Positions 34,021 to 43,749 are shown, counted from the stretch's first letter. The stretch is DNA of 64,000 nt from Berkiella sp963829835 (GCA_963829835.1 CAWHKC010000004.1:1860001-1924000), one strand, 5' to 3'. Notes: a model not told the origin generated them from the sequence alone. Translations and numbers: made by a program.

Positions 34021-36483
34021 TTAATTCGCCACAATGTTGACTAATTTATTTGCCACAACAATGATCTTGCGAACAGTTTTGCCATCTAGGTGGCGTATAA
34101 TGTTTTCGTTATTGAGCGCTGTTTCTTTCATCACTTCTTCTGTGGCACCTGTAGCCATATCAATATTAGCGCGAACTTTGCCATTAACTTGCACCACAAT
34201 GGAGACGACATCTTTTTTCAAAGCTTGCACGTCTGCGCTTGGCCAAGTGGCATCCATGATAGCGCCTGACTTGCCTAAGTCTTGCCATAACTGATGTGTG
34301 ATATGCGGAACAATTGGCGCAAGCATCAGAACGATAGTCTCAAGCGCTTCTTGTTTAACCTGTTTGTCAGTCTCATTCTCAACAGCATATTGCATCGATG
34401 CATTGACCAATTCCATCACAGCGGCAATGGCGGTGTTAAAAGTGTAACGACGTTTCAGATCGTCAGTGACTTTTAAAATAGTTTCGTGGGTTTGGCGGTG
34501 TAAATTCTTTTGTTTGACAGTCAAGTCTTGAGCCGAAAGCGAAATCTTAACAAGACCTTGCTCAATGACATGACTAGAAATTAAACGCCATAGGCGTTTT
34601 AAGAAACGAAAAGCACCTTCAACACCTGTGTCAGACCATTCTAATGATTGCTCTGGGGGGGCTGCAAACATAATAAATAAGCGTACAGTATCTGCGCCAA
34701 AGTTCTCAATAAGGGGTTGCGGATCAACCGTATTTCCCTTTGATTTAGACATTTTACTGCCATCTTTTAAGACCATACCTTGGGTAAGTAAGTTGGTAAA
34801 TGGCTCATCGCTTTTCACAAGATTCATATCACGTAACACTTTATGGAAAAAGCGCGAATAGAGTAAATGTAAAATGGCATGCTCAATACCGCCGATATAT
34901 TGATCCACAGGTGCCCAATAATGCACTCTGTCGTCAAATATTTTCTGATTTTGATCTGGGCAAGTGAAGCGCAAGTAATACCAAGAAGATTCCATAAAGG
35001 TATCAAAGGTATCTGTCTCGCGTCTTGCTTTTTCGCCACATTTAGGACAATCGACTTCATAAAATTCAGGCATTTGAGTCAAAATTGAGGTAGTTCCTTG
35101 AGGTGTGACACCTTCAGGCAGCTTTACCGGTAAATCTTTTTCAGGAACAGGAACGGTGCCACAGTGGCCGCATTCAATCATTGGGATGGGTGCACCCCAG
35201 TAACGTTGACGTGAAACACCCCAATCACGTAAACGGAAATTCACTTGACGCTTGCCTTGGCCTTTGCCTTCTAAAAATTCAGCTATTTTAACTAAAGCCT
35301 CATCACTGGTGAGATCATCAAAAGAGCCGGAATGAAAAAGAACGCCGCTGCCGGTATAAGCTTCTTTAGAAAGTGTAGGTTCATTGGCATCAAGGGGGCG
35401 AATAACAGCTTTCATGGGCAATTGGTATTTTTTAGCAAATTCATAATCGCGCTGATCGTGTGCAGGAACGGCCATCACCGCACCGGTGCCATAATCCATG
35501 ATGACATAATTACCTATCCAAATTGGGATGGGCTCTTTTGTAATCGGATGTAAAGCATAAAGACCCGTTGGCTTGCCTTCTTTTTCAAGGGTGGCTAAAT
35601 CCGCTTCTGCCACTTTAATATTACGACAATCATCGATAAAACTTTTTAAATCAGGATTCTTTTTCAGCGCGATATCAACAAGTGGATGTTGAGGTGCAAC
35701 TGCAAGGTAAGTGACTCCCATAAGCGTATCAATGCGCGTGGTATAAACTTCAATGGGGTTGAAAGCTTCATCTTTTACTTCAAAGTGAAAAGTCACGCCT
35801 TCTGAGCGTCCGATCCAATTTCGTTGCATGGTGCGCACTTGCTCAGGCCAACCTGGCATATGATCAAGCGACTGCAAAAGTTCTTCAGCATATGCTGTTA
35901 TCTTTAAAAACCATTGAGGAATGGCGCGTCTCTCCACTTTGGCGCCTGAGCGCCAACCGCGTCCATCGATCACTTGCTCATTAGCAAGTACGGTTTGATC
36001 AACTGGATCCCAGTTAACAACTGAATTTTTTTTGTAGACTAAGCCTTTTTCATACATTTTGATGAATAGCCATTGTTCCCATCGATAATAATCGGGGGAA
36101 CAAGTAGCAAATTCACGTGACCAATCAAAACAAAAGCCTAAACTTTTAAGTTGATGGCGCATATGCGCAATATTGTCATAAGTCCACGTACTTGGTGGAA
36201 CTTGATGTTTCAGGGCGGCATTCTCTGCAGGCAATCCAAAGGCGTCCCAACCAATAGGATGGAGCACATTTTTGCCTTGCATCCGTTGAAAGCGCGCTAT
36301 GACATCGCCGATAGTATAATTTCGGACGTGACCTACATGCAGATGGCCACTTGGGTAAGGGAACATACTTAAGCAATAAAATTTTTCCTTGTTGGGATCT
36401 TCCTTCACAGTAAAACTGTGAGACGATTCCCAGAACGCTTGAGTTTGCTTTTCAATTAATTGCGGGTGATATTGCTCTTGCAT
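34021..36483 (-). CDS. leuS: Leucyl-tRNA synthetase
   Basis: Class I synthetase, 820 aa from ATG 36483. HIGH-type motif as HVGHVRNYTIGD, the CP1 editing domain (TRIDTLMGVTYLAVAP), the zinc/LS insertion region with paired Cys (ECGHCG, DCPKCGEKA), and the KMSKS loop SKMSKSKGN. The longer frame to 36534 begins MGEWYDALL and has no family support. It heads the leuS-lptE-holA group. Confidence 0.97.
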   Translation of the reverse strand: MQEQYHPQLIEKQTQAFWESSHSFTVKEDPNKEKFYCLSMFPYPSGHLHVGHVRNYTIGDVIARFQRMQGKNVLHPIGWDAFGLPAENAALKHQVPPSTWTYDNIAHMRHQLKSLGFCFDWSREFATCSPDYYRWEQWLFIKMYEKGLVYKKNSVVNWDPVDQTVLANEQVIDGRGWRSGAKVERRAIPQWFLKITAYAEELLQSLDHMPGWPEQVRTMQRNWIGRSEGVTFHFEVKDEAFNPIEVYTTRIDTLMGVTYLAVAPQHPLVDIALKKNPDLKSFIDDCRNIKVAEADLATLEKEGKPTGLYALHPITKEPIPIWIGNYVIMDYGTGAVMAVPAHDQRDYEFAKKYQLPMKAVIRPLDANEPTLSKEAYTGSGVLFHSGSFDDLTSDEALVKIAEFLEGKGQGKRQVNFRLRDWGVSRQRYWGAPIPMIECGHCGTVPVPEKDLPVKLPEGVTPQGTTSILTQMPEFYEVDCPKCGEKARRETDTFDTFMESSWYYLRFTCPDQNQKIFDDRVHYWAPVDQYIGGIEHAILHLLYSRFFHKVLRDMNLVKSDEPFTNLLTQGMVLKDGSKMSKSKGNTVDPQPLIENFGADTVRLFIMFAAPPEQSLEWSDTGVEGAFRFLKRLWRLISSHVIEQGLVKISLSAQDLTVKQKNLHRQTHETILKVTDDLKRRYTFNTAIAAVMELVNASMQYAVENETDKQVKQEALETIVLMLAPIVPHITHQLWQDLGKSGAIMDATWPSADVQALKKDVVSIVVQVNGKVRANIDMATGATEEVMKETALNNENIIRHLDGKTVRKIIVVANKLVNIVAN

Positions 36484-36550
36484 GCTTTTCTTTAAAGTAT
36501 AGTTAGCCAATAAAGCATCATACCATTCCCCCAATCCTTAAGGAAATAAC

Positions 36551-36772
36551 ATGAATAAAAGGAAAATGTATTGTTTGATGATTGCTCTGGCCTTGTTGTG
36601 TGGTTGTGCTGCGACTTCTGGCGGTAGTAGTAGTACCAACAACGCCGCTACTAACGCGGTGGCAGCCGTTGCACTACTTCCTTTTAAAATTGTTGGGGCA
36701 TTGGTGGGAGCGGCGATTGGGGTGGCTTCAGGTATGGGGATGATGGAAGAATTTTATGGGAAATCAAACTAA
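36551..36772 (+). CDS. Small lipoprotein with glycine-zipper-like C-terminus
   Basis: 73 residues. The lipobox L-L-C-G-C gives a lipidated Cys near residue 18. A Ser/Asn/Ala-rich linker is followed by a hydrophobic stretch rich in small residues (VGALVGAAIGVASGMGMM) resembling glycine-zipper motifs of outer-membrane lipoproteins. TTAAGGAAATA precedes the ATG. It is divergent from leuS and shares its upstream region. Confidence 0.75.
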   Translation: MNKRKMYCLMIALALLCGCAATSGGSSSTNNAATNAVAAVALLPFKIVGALVGAAIGVASGMGMMEEFYGKSN

Positions 36773-36871
36773 CTACTTAGATGTTTGACTAATTATGATA
36801 CCCATTGCTTTTCGATCTTATGGGTCGATAGAATTCATCCCTACCATAAAAACTAATAGTAAGGATAGAAG

Positions 36872-37678
36872 ATGTTAACAGGAGTTTCGCAAGAGTTTAC
36901 GCCGGAATTCGTTGCATTAATAAATCGAGTTATCGCATTCTTAAACGAAGTAAAAGTTTATTTTGAGAAAGAAGTAAGATTGCTTGAAGGACCTGCCCGA
37001 GCAGAAACGAAATTCGTTACCGCGTTCATCGATAAAGTGGCATTAGCCAATCTTGAAAAATCGATTCCTCGATTAGAAAAATTAAGAGATAACAATGATT
37101 CAAAAACGGCACAAAAATTACTCGCTTATGTAAGCCGCACTCAAGAGTTTTTGGCAAAAACAACTCAAAACAATCAAGATGGTGCTCAATTTATTCCGGT
37201 GCCTTTTCATACAAAGATAGCCCAAGAGAATAAAACGTTATTAAATCGATGCAATGCTTTATTAGAAGGACTATCAACTTTTATTACTGTAAAACCTGAA
37301 AATAAGAAAAGCTGGTTTTCTTATTTTCTGACCCTTGCCAATATGTTGCCAGATATTCGTGCTGCAGGTTTTGGTTTAACATTAGAAAACAAAAATCCTG
37401 CAAAAGACAGATTAGTCGCTATTTGGGATGAACTAACGGAATTAGATATGAAAGCCGTCACCGTTAATGTTCGTGTTACCAAAACCTCTCAAAGAATGCT
37501 CGCATGCGAGAGCTTTACCAGTGAACCGCAATCTCAAATGTATACTGAATATGTACCACCACTTGCGCAGGCATTTGAGAGGTTTAAGAGTTTAATGCTG
37601 CATCCACCTGCTGATTTAAGCAAAGATCAAGTGCATAAAGCCGTAGAAGTTGCTTATCCCAAACCACCGCATCTTTAA
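36872..37678 (+). CDS. Hypothetical alpha-helical protein, 268 aa
   Basis: Soluble, without signal peptide. The sequence is predicted almost entirely helical by eye, with alternating charged residues (FLNEVKVYFEKEVRLLEG, LEKSIPRLEKLRD). No domain recognised. AAGGA six bases before ATG 36872 is a good ribosome site. It converges on the ankyrin gene, leaving 20 bp and no visible terminator. The neighbourhood of accessory genes makes an effector role possible but unproven. Confidence 0.7.
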   Translation: MLTGVSQEFTPEFVALINRVIAFLNEVKVYFEKEVRLLEGPARAETKFVTAFIDKVALANLEKSIPRLEKLRDNNDSKTAQKLLAYVSRTQEFLAKTTQNNQDGAQFIPVPFHTKIAQENKTLLNRCNALLEGLSTFITVKPENKKSWFSYFLTLANMLPDIRAAGFGLTLENKNPAKDRLVAIWDELTELDMKAVTVNVRVTKTSQRMLACESFTSEPQSQMYTEYVPPLAQAFERFKSLMLHPPADLSKDQVHKAVEVAYPKPPHL

Positions 37679-37698
37679 TGAGATCCTTAGCCCCCAGG

Positions 37699-40308
37699 TT
37701 AATGCATCCGAGGTCTATCATCCTTGGGCTTATCTGGGGGTGGGGGAGGAACAGTTGGCGGTTTATCCTTATTCAAATTCATCTGCGTCAAAATAGGCCC
37801 TTTTTCTTTAGGTTTATCCGGAACTGGATTGAGCGTTTTGGGAGGCTCTTTAGGTGCAATATCCACAACAATGTGATCTGCCTTTGGCGCTTCAGGAAGC
37901 GTTTTAGCTTTTTCTGAAGCTTTAGGTTCTGGTTTACTTGAACCAAATAGATTTGAAAAGGCACTTCCAATACTGCTCAGAAATCCTGGGCTTGCAGGTG
38001 GGTGTCCAACAATTGGCTCAATATCGTCTTTTGGCGCAGGTGATACAGGTTTAATAGCAATCACTGTGTCTGGTTTAGGAGGCGCTAAAGGAGCTTTCAT
38101 TGGCGCAGGTAAAGGTGCGCTTGGAGCCACGCCTGGTTTAGCAGGCGCACTTGCGACAACGGGAGCAGGCGGATTCTTCAAGAGTTCATGCTTTCTAATT
38201 TCATCATTAGAAAACATAATTCTGTTAGAGATAACGGTTAATAAGTTAAGATCATTTTTTTCTAAGCCATACTGAACTAAAGTTTTCCCTTCAATACTGG
38301 CAAGTCCTGGTTTTGCTCCAGCTGTAAATAGTTTATTGAGGAGTTTGTATTTGTCATTGTTAACATGCAAATACACAGCTTCTATAGGTAATAATTTATT
38401 ATTGTCTCTTTTATCAAGATCCGCGCCATGCTTTAATAACGAATCGATTATTGCATGATTCTGATTTTTTATGATGCAAGCAATCAAGGGTGATTTACCA
38501 TCGCTACAGGACCAATTGGGATCGGCCCCGTTTTTAAGTAGCATTTCCACTACATCAGCTTGGTTCTTGTCGATAGCTAATTCCAAGGGTGTTTGTTGTG
38601 TTCTGTTTGTTACATTAGGATTTGCTCCTTTTTGAAGCAATACCTCTAAGATTTTAACATTGCCTTTTTCTGCTGCAATATGAATCGCAAAATCCCCATT
38701 GGGATCACGAAGATTAGGGGATTTTGTTTCCAAATATTTACTAACGCCTTTTAGATCACTATTTCGAACAGAACTATTGAGAAGCGAAGCTCCCAAATAA
38801 GATTTGTCATTTTTAGGGATCTCAAAGTTTTTGCCATACTCTTTGAGAGTATTTAAAAGAGGATGGTCGAGTTTATTTGATTTGGTAGCCATTTCTGTTG
38901 CACGTGTCTGAATGAGATGCACAATATTTTCAAATCTGGGTGGAAAACCGGGTGTCGCATCTTTTTCTTGTCGTAAATAGGATAAGGCGCCAGGTTTACT
39001 ATCAACTGATTTAGATTGTGTTTCAATGTATTCAAATAATTTTTGCAGTTCATCTAATGAATGAATGCTGCTCAAAGTTTCATGAACACAATTTTGCGCT
39101 TTTTCTTGTTTTTGAGAAACATCAAGGGAAGCGTTTTGAGCAGTTGAGGTGAGAGTAGTCTGGATATAGTCAATTGCTCTGGATGTTGAAAGGTGTAGAG
39201 CTGATTCATTAGTATGTTGTTGTACGAGATCCATTTGCATTTCAGGTAATAAGCTGCAGGGTCTCTCTCTTGTAATAGCCACTCTTGTTGGTGTGCCAAA
39301 AACGGGTGCTCCAATTTTTCCCGTTTGCGCATAATCAGCTGATGCCCATGGCGTTTGATAAGGATCTGCATGGGTTACTCTGTCAACAGCATAATCAGGA
39401 TGTAGTCCTATTGAATTGGACGTTAACACATGTGATATCTGAATAGGTAATACGTCAGTTGTTTTAGTGGTTTTGGCTTGCGTCAAAGCACTTTGCAATT
39501 GACGATTGAGTTCCGCTTTTGCGGTGCCATATTTATGGTCTAAGCAAACATCTATGGCAGCAATGAATTTTGCTTTACCTGCTGTTGTGCATTCAAAAAC
39601 ATTTGAAAAACCAATATCAAGTCCTTTCAGTGAGACTTTGGGGGTAACATCAGGCCCCATTTTCTTTACCATTTCTGTCTTGGTGATATAAGGTAGGGGT
39701 GTTTTAGTACCATCTTTAGCAACATCATAATAAATGGGATCGATAGAAGAAAATTGATTTTTGGCAAAACAATGGATCTTGGGCGTTTTCCCACACTCAA
39801 CATTGACTACAATATTTAACAATTTATTATCTTCTGTTCGCACTGCAAAAGAAGATAAAGTGAGTTGTAAATTTTCAGGTAAAGTTGCAGCATGCTTTTG
39901 AATTTCCGCATGCAATGCTTTGAACTCATCTGCTGTTAAGGGAGTGGCAGTGAAAAATGAAAATTCATTGGTTATCATTCGTACAATATTATTTTCATGC
40001 CCTTTTTTAATATTGTCACTACTATCAAGATTTTGATTTTTGTGAGTCGTTGCAGCAACGCCACTTAAATCTTTAATGTACGTCAAGAGTCTTGTTGTTT
40101 GATCTTTAGTATTAGCGCCCGCCAACTCAAATTCGCCCAAAGGCATTTTTGCCACTTTATTTGGGCCTGCTACACTCAGGGCAGCAAGATCGCCTGTTAC
40201 AATCAGATCTTCTATTTGCACAGGGCTATCCACTTGCTGGACACTAGGTTTTAATTCAGGTTTAATGTCAATTGCTTGTGGCGCATTTGATTTTGGAGAA
40301 TCACCCAT
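37699..40308 (-). CDS. Ankyrin-repeat protein with proline-rich C-terminus; effector candidate
   Basis: 869 residues. The N-terminal 520 residues match nothing I know. Residues about 530-690 hold four to five ankyrin repeats (DFAIHIAAEKGNVKILEVLL, TPLELAIDKNQADVVEMLL, then degenerate units). The last 150 residues are Pro/Lys-rich (PAPMKAPLAPPKPD; PPTVPPPPPDKPKDD). There is no signal peptide or membrane helix. Ankyrin proteins of this architecture are established type IVB effectors in Legionella and Coxiella; assignment here is inference. ATG 40308 has only a weak ribosome site. Confidence 0.8.
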   Translation of the reverse strand: MGDSPKSNAPQAIDIKPELKPSVQQVDSPVQIEDLIVTGDLAALSVAGPNKVAKMPLGEFELAGANTKDQTTRLLTYIKDLSGVAATTHKNQNLDSSDNIKKGHENNIVRMITNEFSFFTATPLTADEFKALHAEIQKHAATLPENLQLTLSSFAVRTEDNKLLNIVVNVECGKTPKIHCFAKNQFSSIDPIYYDVAKDGTKTPLPYITKTEMVKKMGPDVTPKVSLKGLDIGFSNVFECTTAGKAKFIAAIDVCLDHKYGTAKAELNRQLQSALTQAKTTKTTDVLPIQISHVLTSNSIGLHPDYAVDRVTHADPYQTPWASADYAQTGKIGAPVFGTPTRVAITRERPCSLLPEMQMDLVQQHTNESALHLSTSRAIDYIQTTLTSTAQNASLDVSQKQEKAQNCVHETLSSIHSLDELQKLFEYIETQSKSVDSKPGALSYLRQEKDATPGFPPRFENIVHLIQTRATEMATKSNKLDHPLLNTLKEYGKNFEIPKNDKSYLGASLLNSSVRNSDLKGVSKYLETKSPNLRDPNGDFAIHIAAEKGNVKILEVLLQKGANPNVTNRTQQTPLELAIDKNQADVVEMLLKNGADPNWSCSDGKSPLIACIIKNQNHAIIDSLLKHGADLDKRDNNKLLPIEAVYLHVNNDKYKLLNKLFTAGAKPGLASIEGKTLVQYGLEKNDLNLLTVISNRIMFSNDEIRKHELLKNPPAPVVASAPAKPGVAPSAPLPAPMKAPLAPPKPDTVIAIKPVSPAPKDDIEPIVGHPPASPGFLSSIGSAFSNLFGSSKPEPKASEKAKTLPEAPKADHIVVDIAPKEPPKTLNPVPDKPKEKGPILTQMNLNKDKPPTVPPPPPDKPKDDRPRMH

Positions 40309-40470
40309 AGTATATGCACTTACTGCATCATTGATGCATTAATATGTTTACATGGGTAATAGTATTAGTATCAATATTTCATGAATCCCAATAAATTTTT
40401 GAGTTAGATTAAAAAATATTCAAAATGATGATAATTAGTCTAAAATAATAGTTAAAGATTAGGAGTAAAT

Positions 40471-40857
40471 ATGCGTAAAGAAATTAAAGACAAAATTCAA
40501 ACATCGAATGATCACCAGATCGACTTAGGTCAATTGAATATTAAAGATGATGAATTAAATGACATAACACGTGACATAGTTGCCATCTGGCCAACGGTTA
40601 AGCAAATCATTTTGTCGCATAATAACATTTCAGATGCGGGTGTTGTCACACTAGTGAAAACATTTTCGTCATTAAAAAATCTGACATTGTTAGATTTACA
40701 GTTCAATGAGCTGACCTTGAAAGGGGCTGAAACTGTTTATCAATTGAAGAAAACAAATAGTAAGCTCCAGCTCGGTTTGGCGGGCAATCACATTGTTGAT
40801 GCTTCGCAATTGGATAATCTTGAAAGAGCCAGTAGTGTGCAAAAAGGACAGCATTAA
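40471..40857 (+). CDS. Short leucine-rich-repeat protein
   Basis: 128 residues. About three LRRs of the ribonuclease-inhibitor type are visible (VKQIILSHNNISDAGVVTLV, LTLLDLQFNELTLKGAETVY, LQLGLAGNHI). The N-terminal 35 residues are polar, and there is no signal peptide. TTAGGAG seven bases before the ATG supports the start. LRR proteins this small usually act as protein-binding modules; an effector role fits the neighbourhood. A REP pair starts 8 bases after the stop. Confidence 0.75.
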   Translation: MRKEIKDKIQTSNDHQIDLGQLNIKDDELNDITRDIVAIWPTVKQIILSHNNISDAGVVTLVKTFSSLKNLTLLDLQFNELTLKGAETVYQLKKTNSKLQLGLAGNHIVDASQLDNLERASSVQKGQH

Positions 40858-40864
40858 TACCGAT

Positions 40865-40954
40865 GGTGGGCACACTTCGTTTTGCCCACCCTACATCAGG
40901 TCATACAATGCTCATATGCGGATCGTAGGGTGGGCAAAGCGAAGCGTGCCCACC
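40865..40954. repeat. REPIN: two family A REP units in opposite orientation
   Basis: Units at 40865-40894 (minus-type) and 40925-40954 (plus-type) face each other across 30 bases. Each has the GGTGGGC...GCCCACC stem with a GTAG end. It sits between the LRR gene and the RAYT transposase, 12 bases from the latter's stop. Confidence 0.9.
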
Positions 40955-40966
40955 AAGTCTTATGTT

Positions 40967-41488
40967 TTATTCCAACTCTATATTTCTAATATTACTTGGT
41001 TCAGAATAGGTCCCCCAACCTATCTCATATAATCCCTTATTTACATCTCTCTTAAACGAACTATATTCCCAATCATATGCACTTTTGGTATATCCATGTT
41101 TTACAGGATTGTAATAGATATAATTTAAGCATTTTTGAAAATCATTTTCGTCACGAATTAGATGTTCCCAAAATCTTCGCTGCCAAATGTTCTTTTCTCG
41201 ACGGTTATTTGTTTGTCCTTTCATACCCATGGAGAAATAGCGCTTAATGAGATTCCAACGTATTGAAAAATCAGAATCATGTTCTGGGAGCTCCAAGATG
41301 CAATGTAGGTGATCGGGCAGAATTACTAATCCAACAATTCGAAATGGATATTTTTTGTATGTATAATGAAATGCAGCCTTCAATCTGCCGATAGCTGGTT
41401 CTGAGCATAAAATTGGTCGGCGGCCATTTGTTACTAATGTAAAAAAATAGCTTCCCCCTTTTATATAAAAACGACGATATTCACTCAT
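40967..41488 (-). CDS. REP-associated tyrosine transposase (RAYT, Y1/HUH family)
   Basis: 173-179 residues of the Y1_Tnp (IS200-like) superfamily. The HUH motif is in LPDHLHCILELP, and the catalytic Tyr segment YIYYNPVKHG follows WQRRFWEHLIRDEND, all diagnostic of RAYTs. The family usually begins at (M)xxYRRxxIxGGxYFFT, so I use ATG 41488; ATG 41506 is the alternative, and neither has a clear ribosome site. All motifs are intact. It is flanked on both sides by REP family A units, the expected substrate. RAYTs are single-copy and not self-mobile as insertion sequences (known). Confidence 0.92.
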   Translation of the reverse strand: MSEYRRFYIKGGSYFFTLVTNGRRPILCSEPAIGRLKAAFHYTYKKYPFRIVGLVILPDHLHCILELPEHDSDFSIRWNLIKRYFSMGMKGQTNNRREKNIWQRRFWEHLIRDENDFQKCLNYIYYNPVKHGYTKSAYDWEYSSFKRDVNKGLYEIGWGTYSEPSNIRNIELE

Positions 41489-41536
41489 GATATATTTGAG
41501 ATCCATTCTAATTGTGGACTAAGAATAAATAATATT

Positions 41537-41859
41537 GTAGGGTGGGCAAAGCTTTTAGCGTGCCCACCAAATATTTTCGCTGAATATTATCTGTAAAGAC
41601 AAGAAATATCGCATGCAGTTATGCATAATTTACAGTTGTAATTTTGACTTAATTTGAAAACGTGGATTGCGTAGGGTGGGCTAAGCATTTAGCGTGCCCA
41701 CCAATTAGGAAATATGATGGTGGGCACACTGCGTTTTGCCCACCCTACATCTGAGATGCAATATTCGCGTTGGAATCTTTCGTAGGGTGGGCAAAGCTTT
41801 TAGCGTGCCCACCAATTATGAAGCTTGATGGTGGGCACAATTCGTTTTGCCCACCCTAC
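41537..41859. repeat. REP family A cluster, five units
   Basis: Plus-type units at 41537-41568, 41671-41702 and 41782-41813; minus-type at 41719-41748 and 41830-41859. The last four form two REPINs (plus then minus, 16 bases apart). Consensus ends are GTAGGGTGGGC and GCGTGCCCACC. The rest of the 41507-41973 gap holds no gene I can see. Confidence 0.92.
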
Positions 41860-41973
41860 ATCAGAAATGCAATATTAAAAACCATTTTTTTATATGTAAT
41901 TACTCACATTTTGAACTTATTAACTAATTAATCTGTCGCATTTATAATACAGAAATATACAAGGTGCAGATTT

Positions 41974-42261
41974 ATGATAAGTTTAAATCAGCCAATAAAA
42001 GATGCAATTTCTAATCGGAATTATAATAATGCACGTGAGCTTCTACAACAATTAACAATAATTAATAACAATGAATTCATTGACCTGGTTTATTTTATTG
42101 CGAAACAAGATATCACTAAAGATATAAAGTTAGACTTTATGAGAATATTAATACATAACAACCAAGGTCGCTTTGTAGAAATCATAACTACGCCTGAACG
42201 AGACACGCTTGAATTGGTCATCCATGAAATTGTACAAGTATACAAAGATAATCAAATATGA
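41974..42261 (+). CDS. Small hypothetical protein inside the REP island
   Basis: 95 residues, helical, Asn/Ile-rich (NNARELLQQLTIINNNEF). No family recognised and no signal peptide. The region is flanked on both sides by REP units. AAGGTG about nine bases before ATG 41974 could serve as ribosome site. Base composition is more AT-rich than the core genes. Confidence 0.55.
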   Translation: MISLNQPIKDAISNRNYNNARELLQQLTIINNNEFIDLVYFIAKQDITKDIKLDFMRILIHNNQGRFVEIITTPERDTLELVIHEIVQVYKDNQI

Positions 42262-42294
42262 TGGGAGTAATTGTGGGGTTGGCGTAGGGTTGGC

Positions 42295-42640
42295 GTAGGG
42301 TTGGCAAAGCTTTTAGCGTGCCCACCAATGATGAATTTTCATGGTGGGCACACTTCGTTTTGCCCACCCTACATCTGAAAATACATGAATGATCTGGGTT
42401 TGTCGTAGGGTGGGCAAAGCTTATAGCGTGCCCACCATTAGGAAACATGATGGTCAGAGATGAAATATTCGCGCTTGGATCTGTCGTAGGGTGGGCAAAG
42501 CATTTAGCGTGCCCACCAATGATGAGCCTTCATGGTGGGCAAAGTATTTAGCATGCCCACCATTAGGAAACATGATGGTCAGAGATGAAATATTCGCGCT
42601 TGGATCTGTCGTAGGGTGGGCAAAGCTCTTAGCGTGCCTA
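42295..42640. repeat. REP family A cluster, six units with an internal 125-bp duplication
   Basis: Plus-type units at 42295-42326, 42405-42436, 42486-42517, 42534-42561 (lacking the GTAG end) and 42611-42640 (3' end lost); minus-type at 42343-42372. The 70 bases starting at 42431 recur at 42556, a tandem shift of 125 bp. An 11-base stutter (GTTGGCGTAGG) precedes the first unit. No gene is visible elsewhere in the 42262-42734 gap. Confidence 0.9.
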
Positions 42641-42734
42641 TCCGGGACCGGCGGAAGAGTTGAAGGAATGTGTTTGTTTGTTGGTAGGTCAATTATAGAG
42701 GGTGTTAGAATATTCTTATATAAAGGAGTTCACT

Positions 42735-43016
42735 ATGAAAACACCACTATGCCTTTTAATCCTGATGCTTTCTACGAGTTGTTATGCGACAACGCGGTTA
42801 TTTAGTGTTGCTGGTGTTGGAAGTAATGGCAAAACATTGGCCGGTGAAGTTGAGCTTAAAGATGACAATAAAAATGTCAGCACTGATCTCGTTGATGAAA
42901 ACGGAAAATCCTATAATTTCAAAGGAAAATGGAAAGACAATGGTGAAATTGTTGGCAAAACAGACAATGGGATTTCAGTTGAACTCAGTACGGAAGAAGT
43001 TAAATTAAATCAATAA
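42735..43016 (+). CDS. Small secreted protein, unknown
   Basis: 93 residues from ATG 42735, which has AAAGGAG seven bases upstream; a longer frame to 42702 has no such site. A signal peptide (MKTPLCLLILMLSTSCYA) is followed by a short beta-rich domain (GKTLAGEVELKDDNKN, YNFKGKWKDNGEIVGKT). The Cys near residue 16 in T-S-C-Y could be a lipid site but the motif is poor. No family recognised. Confidence 0.65.
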   Translation: MKTPLCLLILMLSTSCYATTRLFSVAGVGSNGKTLAGEVELKDDNKNVSTDLVDENGKSYNFKGKWKDNGEIVGKTDNGISVELSTEEVKLNQ

Positions 43017-43139
43017 CTCCGTTTCTGTGATTTAATCCAATAGGTCACTTGTAGTTCCTCATTTTGCATTTTTATTGAACTTTTATTAATAAATCCGCTC
43101 TAATATGATAAATGTGGTTAAAAAATGAAGGGGTGATGA

Positions 43140-43736
43140 ATGAGCAAGCATGAACAACGCGAATTAGAAGAAGCCTACAGCAAAATAAGACAAGATTCCT
43201 TAAATCATCTCATCGCAGATTTCAAACTGTTACGCAGTTTAATTCAGAATGAATTTCTAAAATCTCAGATTGATAATCTTGTTAACGAATTGGCTATTTT
43301 TGTTAAAATTTCAGAAAAGAGAAAAGCTTATGCTCCAAATGAGGTAGATAAGCTGATTGAGCTGATGGATAATTTTGGGACGCAGCTTTTAAATTATAAG
43401 GTTGAATTAAAGAATGAACTTCACAAAATGGGACTTTATGCTGTTTTCTCAAAGCAATTCAAAGATGCAGTATCTATTGAAGCTCATATGAAAAGCATTC
43501 AGGAACATCAGTTAACTGTTAAAAAACATTCTCCAGGACACAACTATACAGCCACTGAAAAATTATTTACAGCCTGCCATCGCATGCGTAAAACGATGCT
43601 ATCATTTTATAATTTTGCGGTTAAGTTGTTTAAAAAATATTCAGAAGGAAAGCATGCGGCCGAGTTAAACATGCAAACGCCGATTGTAGAGCCAAAGCAA
43701 GAATCGCAAATATTTAAGAAGAAGAAATGGTCTTGA
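43140..43736 (+). CDS. Hypothetical alpha-helical protein, 198 aa
   Basis: Soluble, charged, coiled-coil-like throughout (HEQREL EEAYSKIRQ; NLVNELAIFVKISEKRKAYA). It ends in a Lys-rich FKKKKWS. No family recognised. AAGGGG about seven bases before ATG 43140 is a good ribosome site. In size and helical nature it resembles the gene at 36872, but I see no clear sequence match. A REP unit lies between its stop and lnt. Confidence 0.65.
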   Translation: MSKHEQRELEEAYSKIRQDSLNHLIADFKLLRSLIQNEFLKSQIDNLVNELAIFVKISEKRKAYAPNEVDKLIELMDNFGTQLLNYKVELKNELHKMGLYAVFSKQFKDAVSIEAHMKSIQEHQLTVKKHSPGHNYTATEKLFTACHRMRKTMLSFYNFAVKLFKKYSEGKHAAELNMQTPIVEPKQESQIFKKKKWS

Positions 43737-43749
43737 AGAAATGAGAGGA

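Noticed and set aside
40309..40470. Possible small gene or RNA between the ankyrin and LRR genes
   Set aside because: Only AT-rich divergent promoter-like sequence is visible, without a stable hairpin or open frame.
42491..42805. Open frame of 104 codons starting in the REP cluster
   Set aside because: Its first half is translated REP sequence and its second half is another frame of the small secreted gene at 42735.
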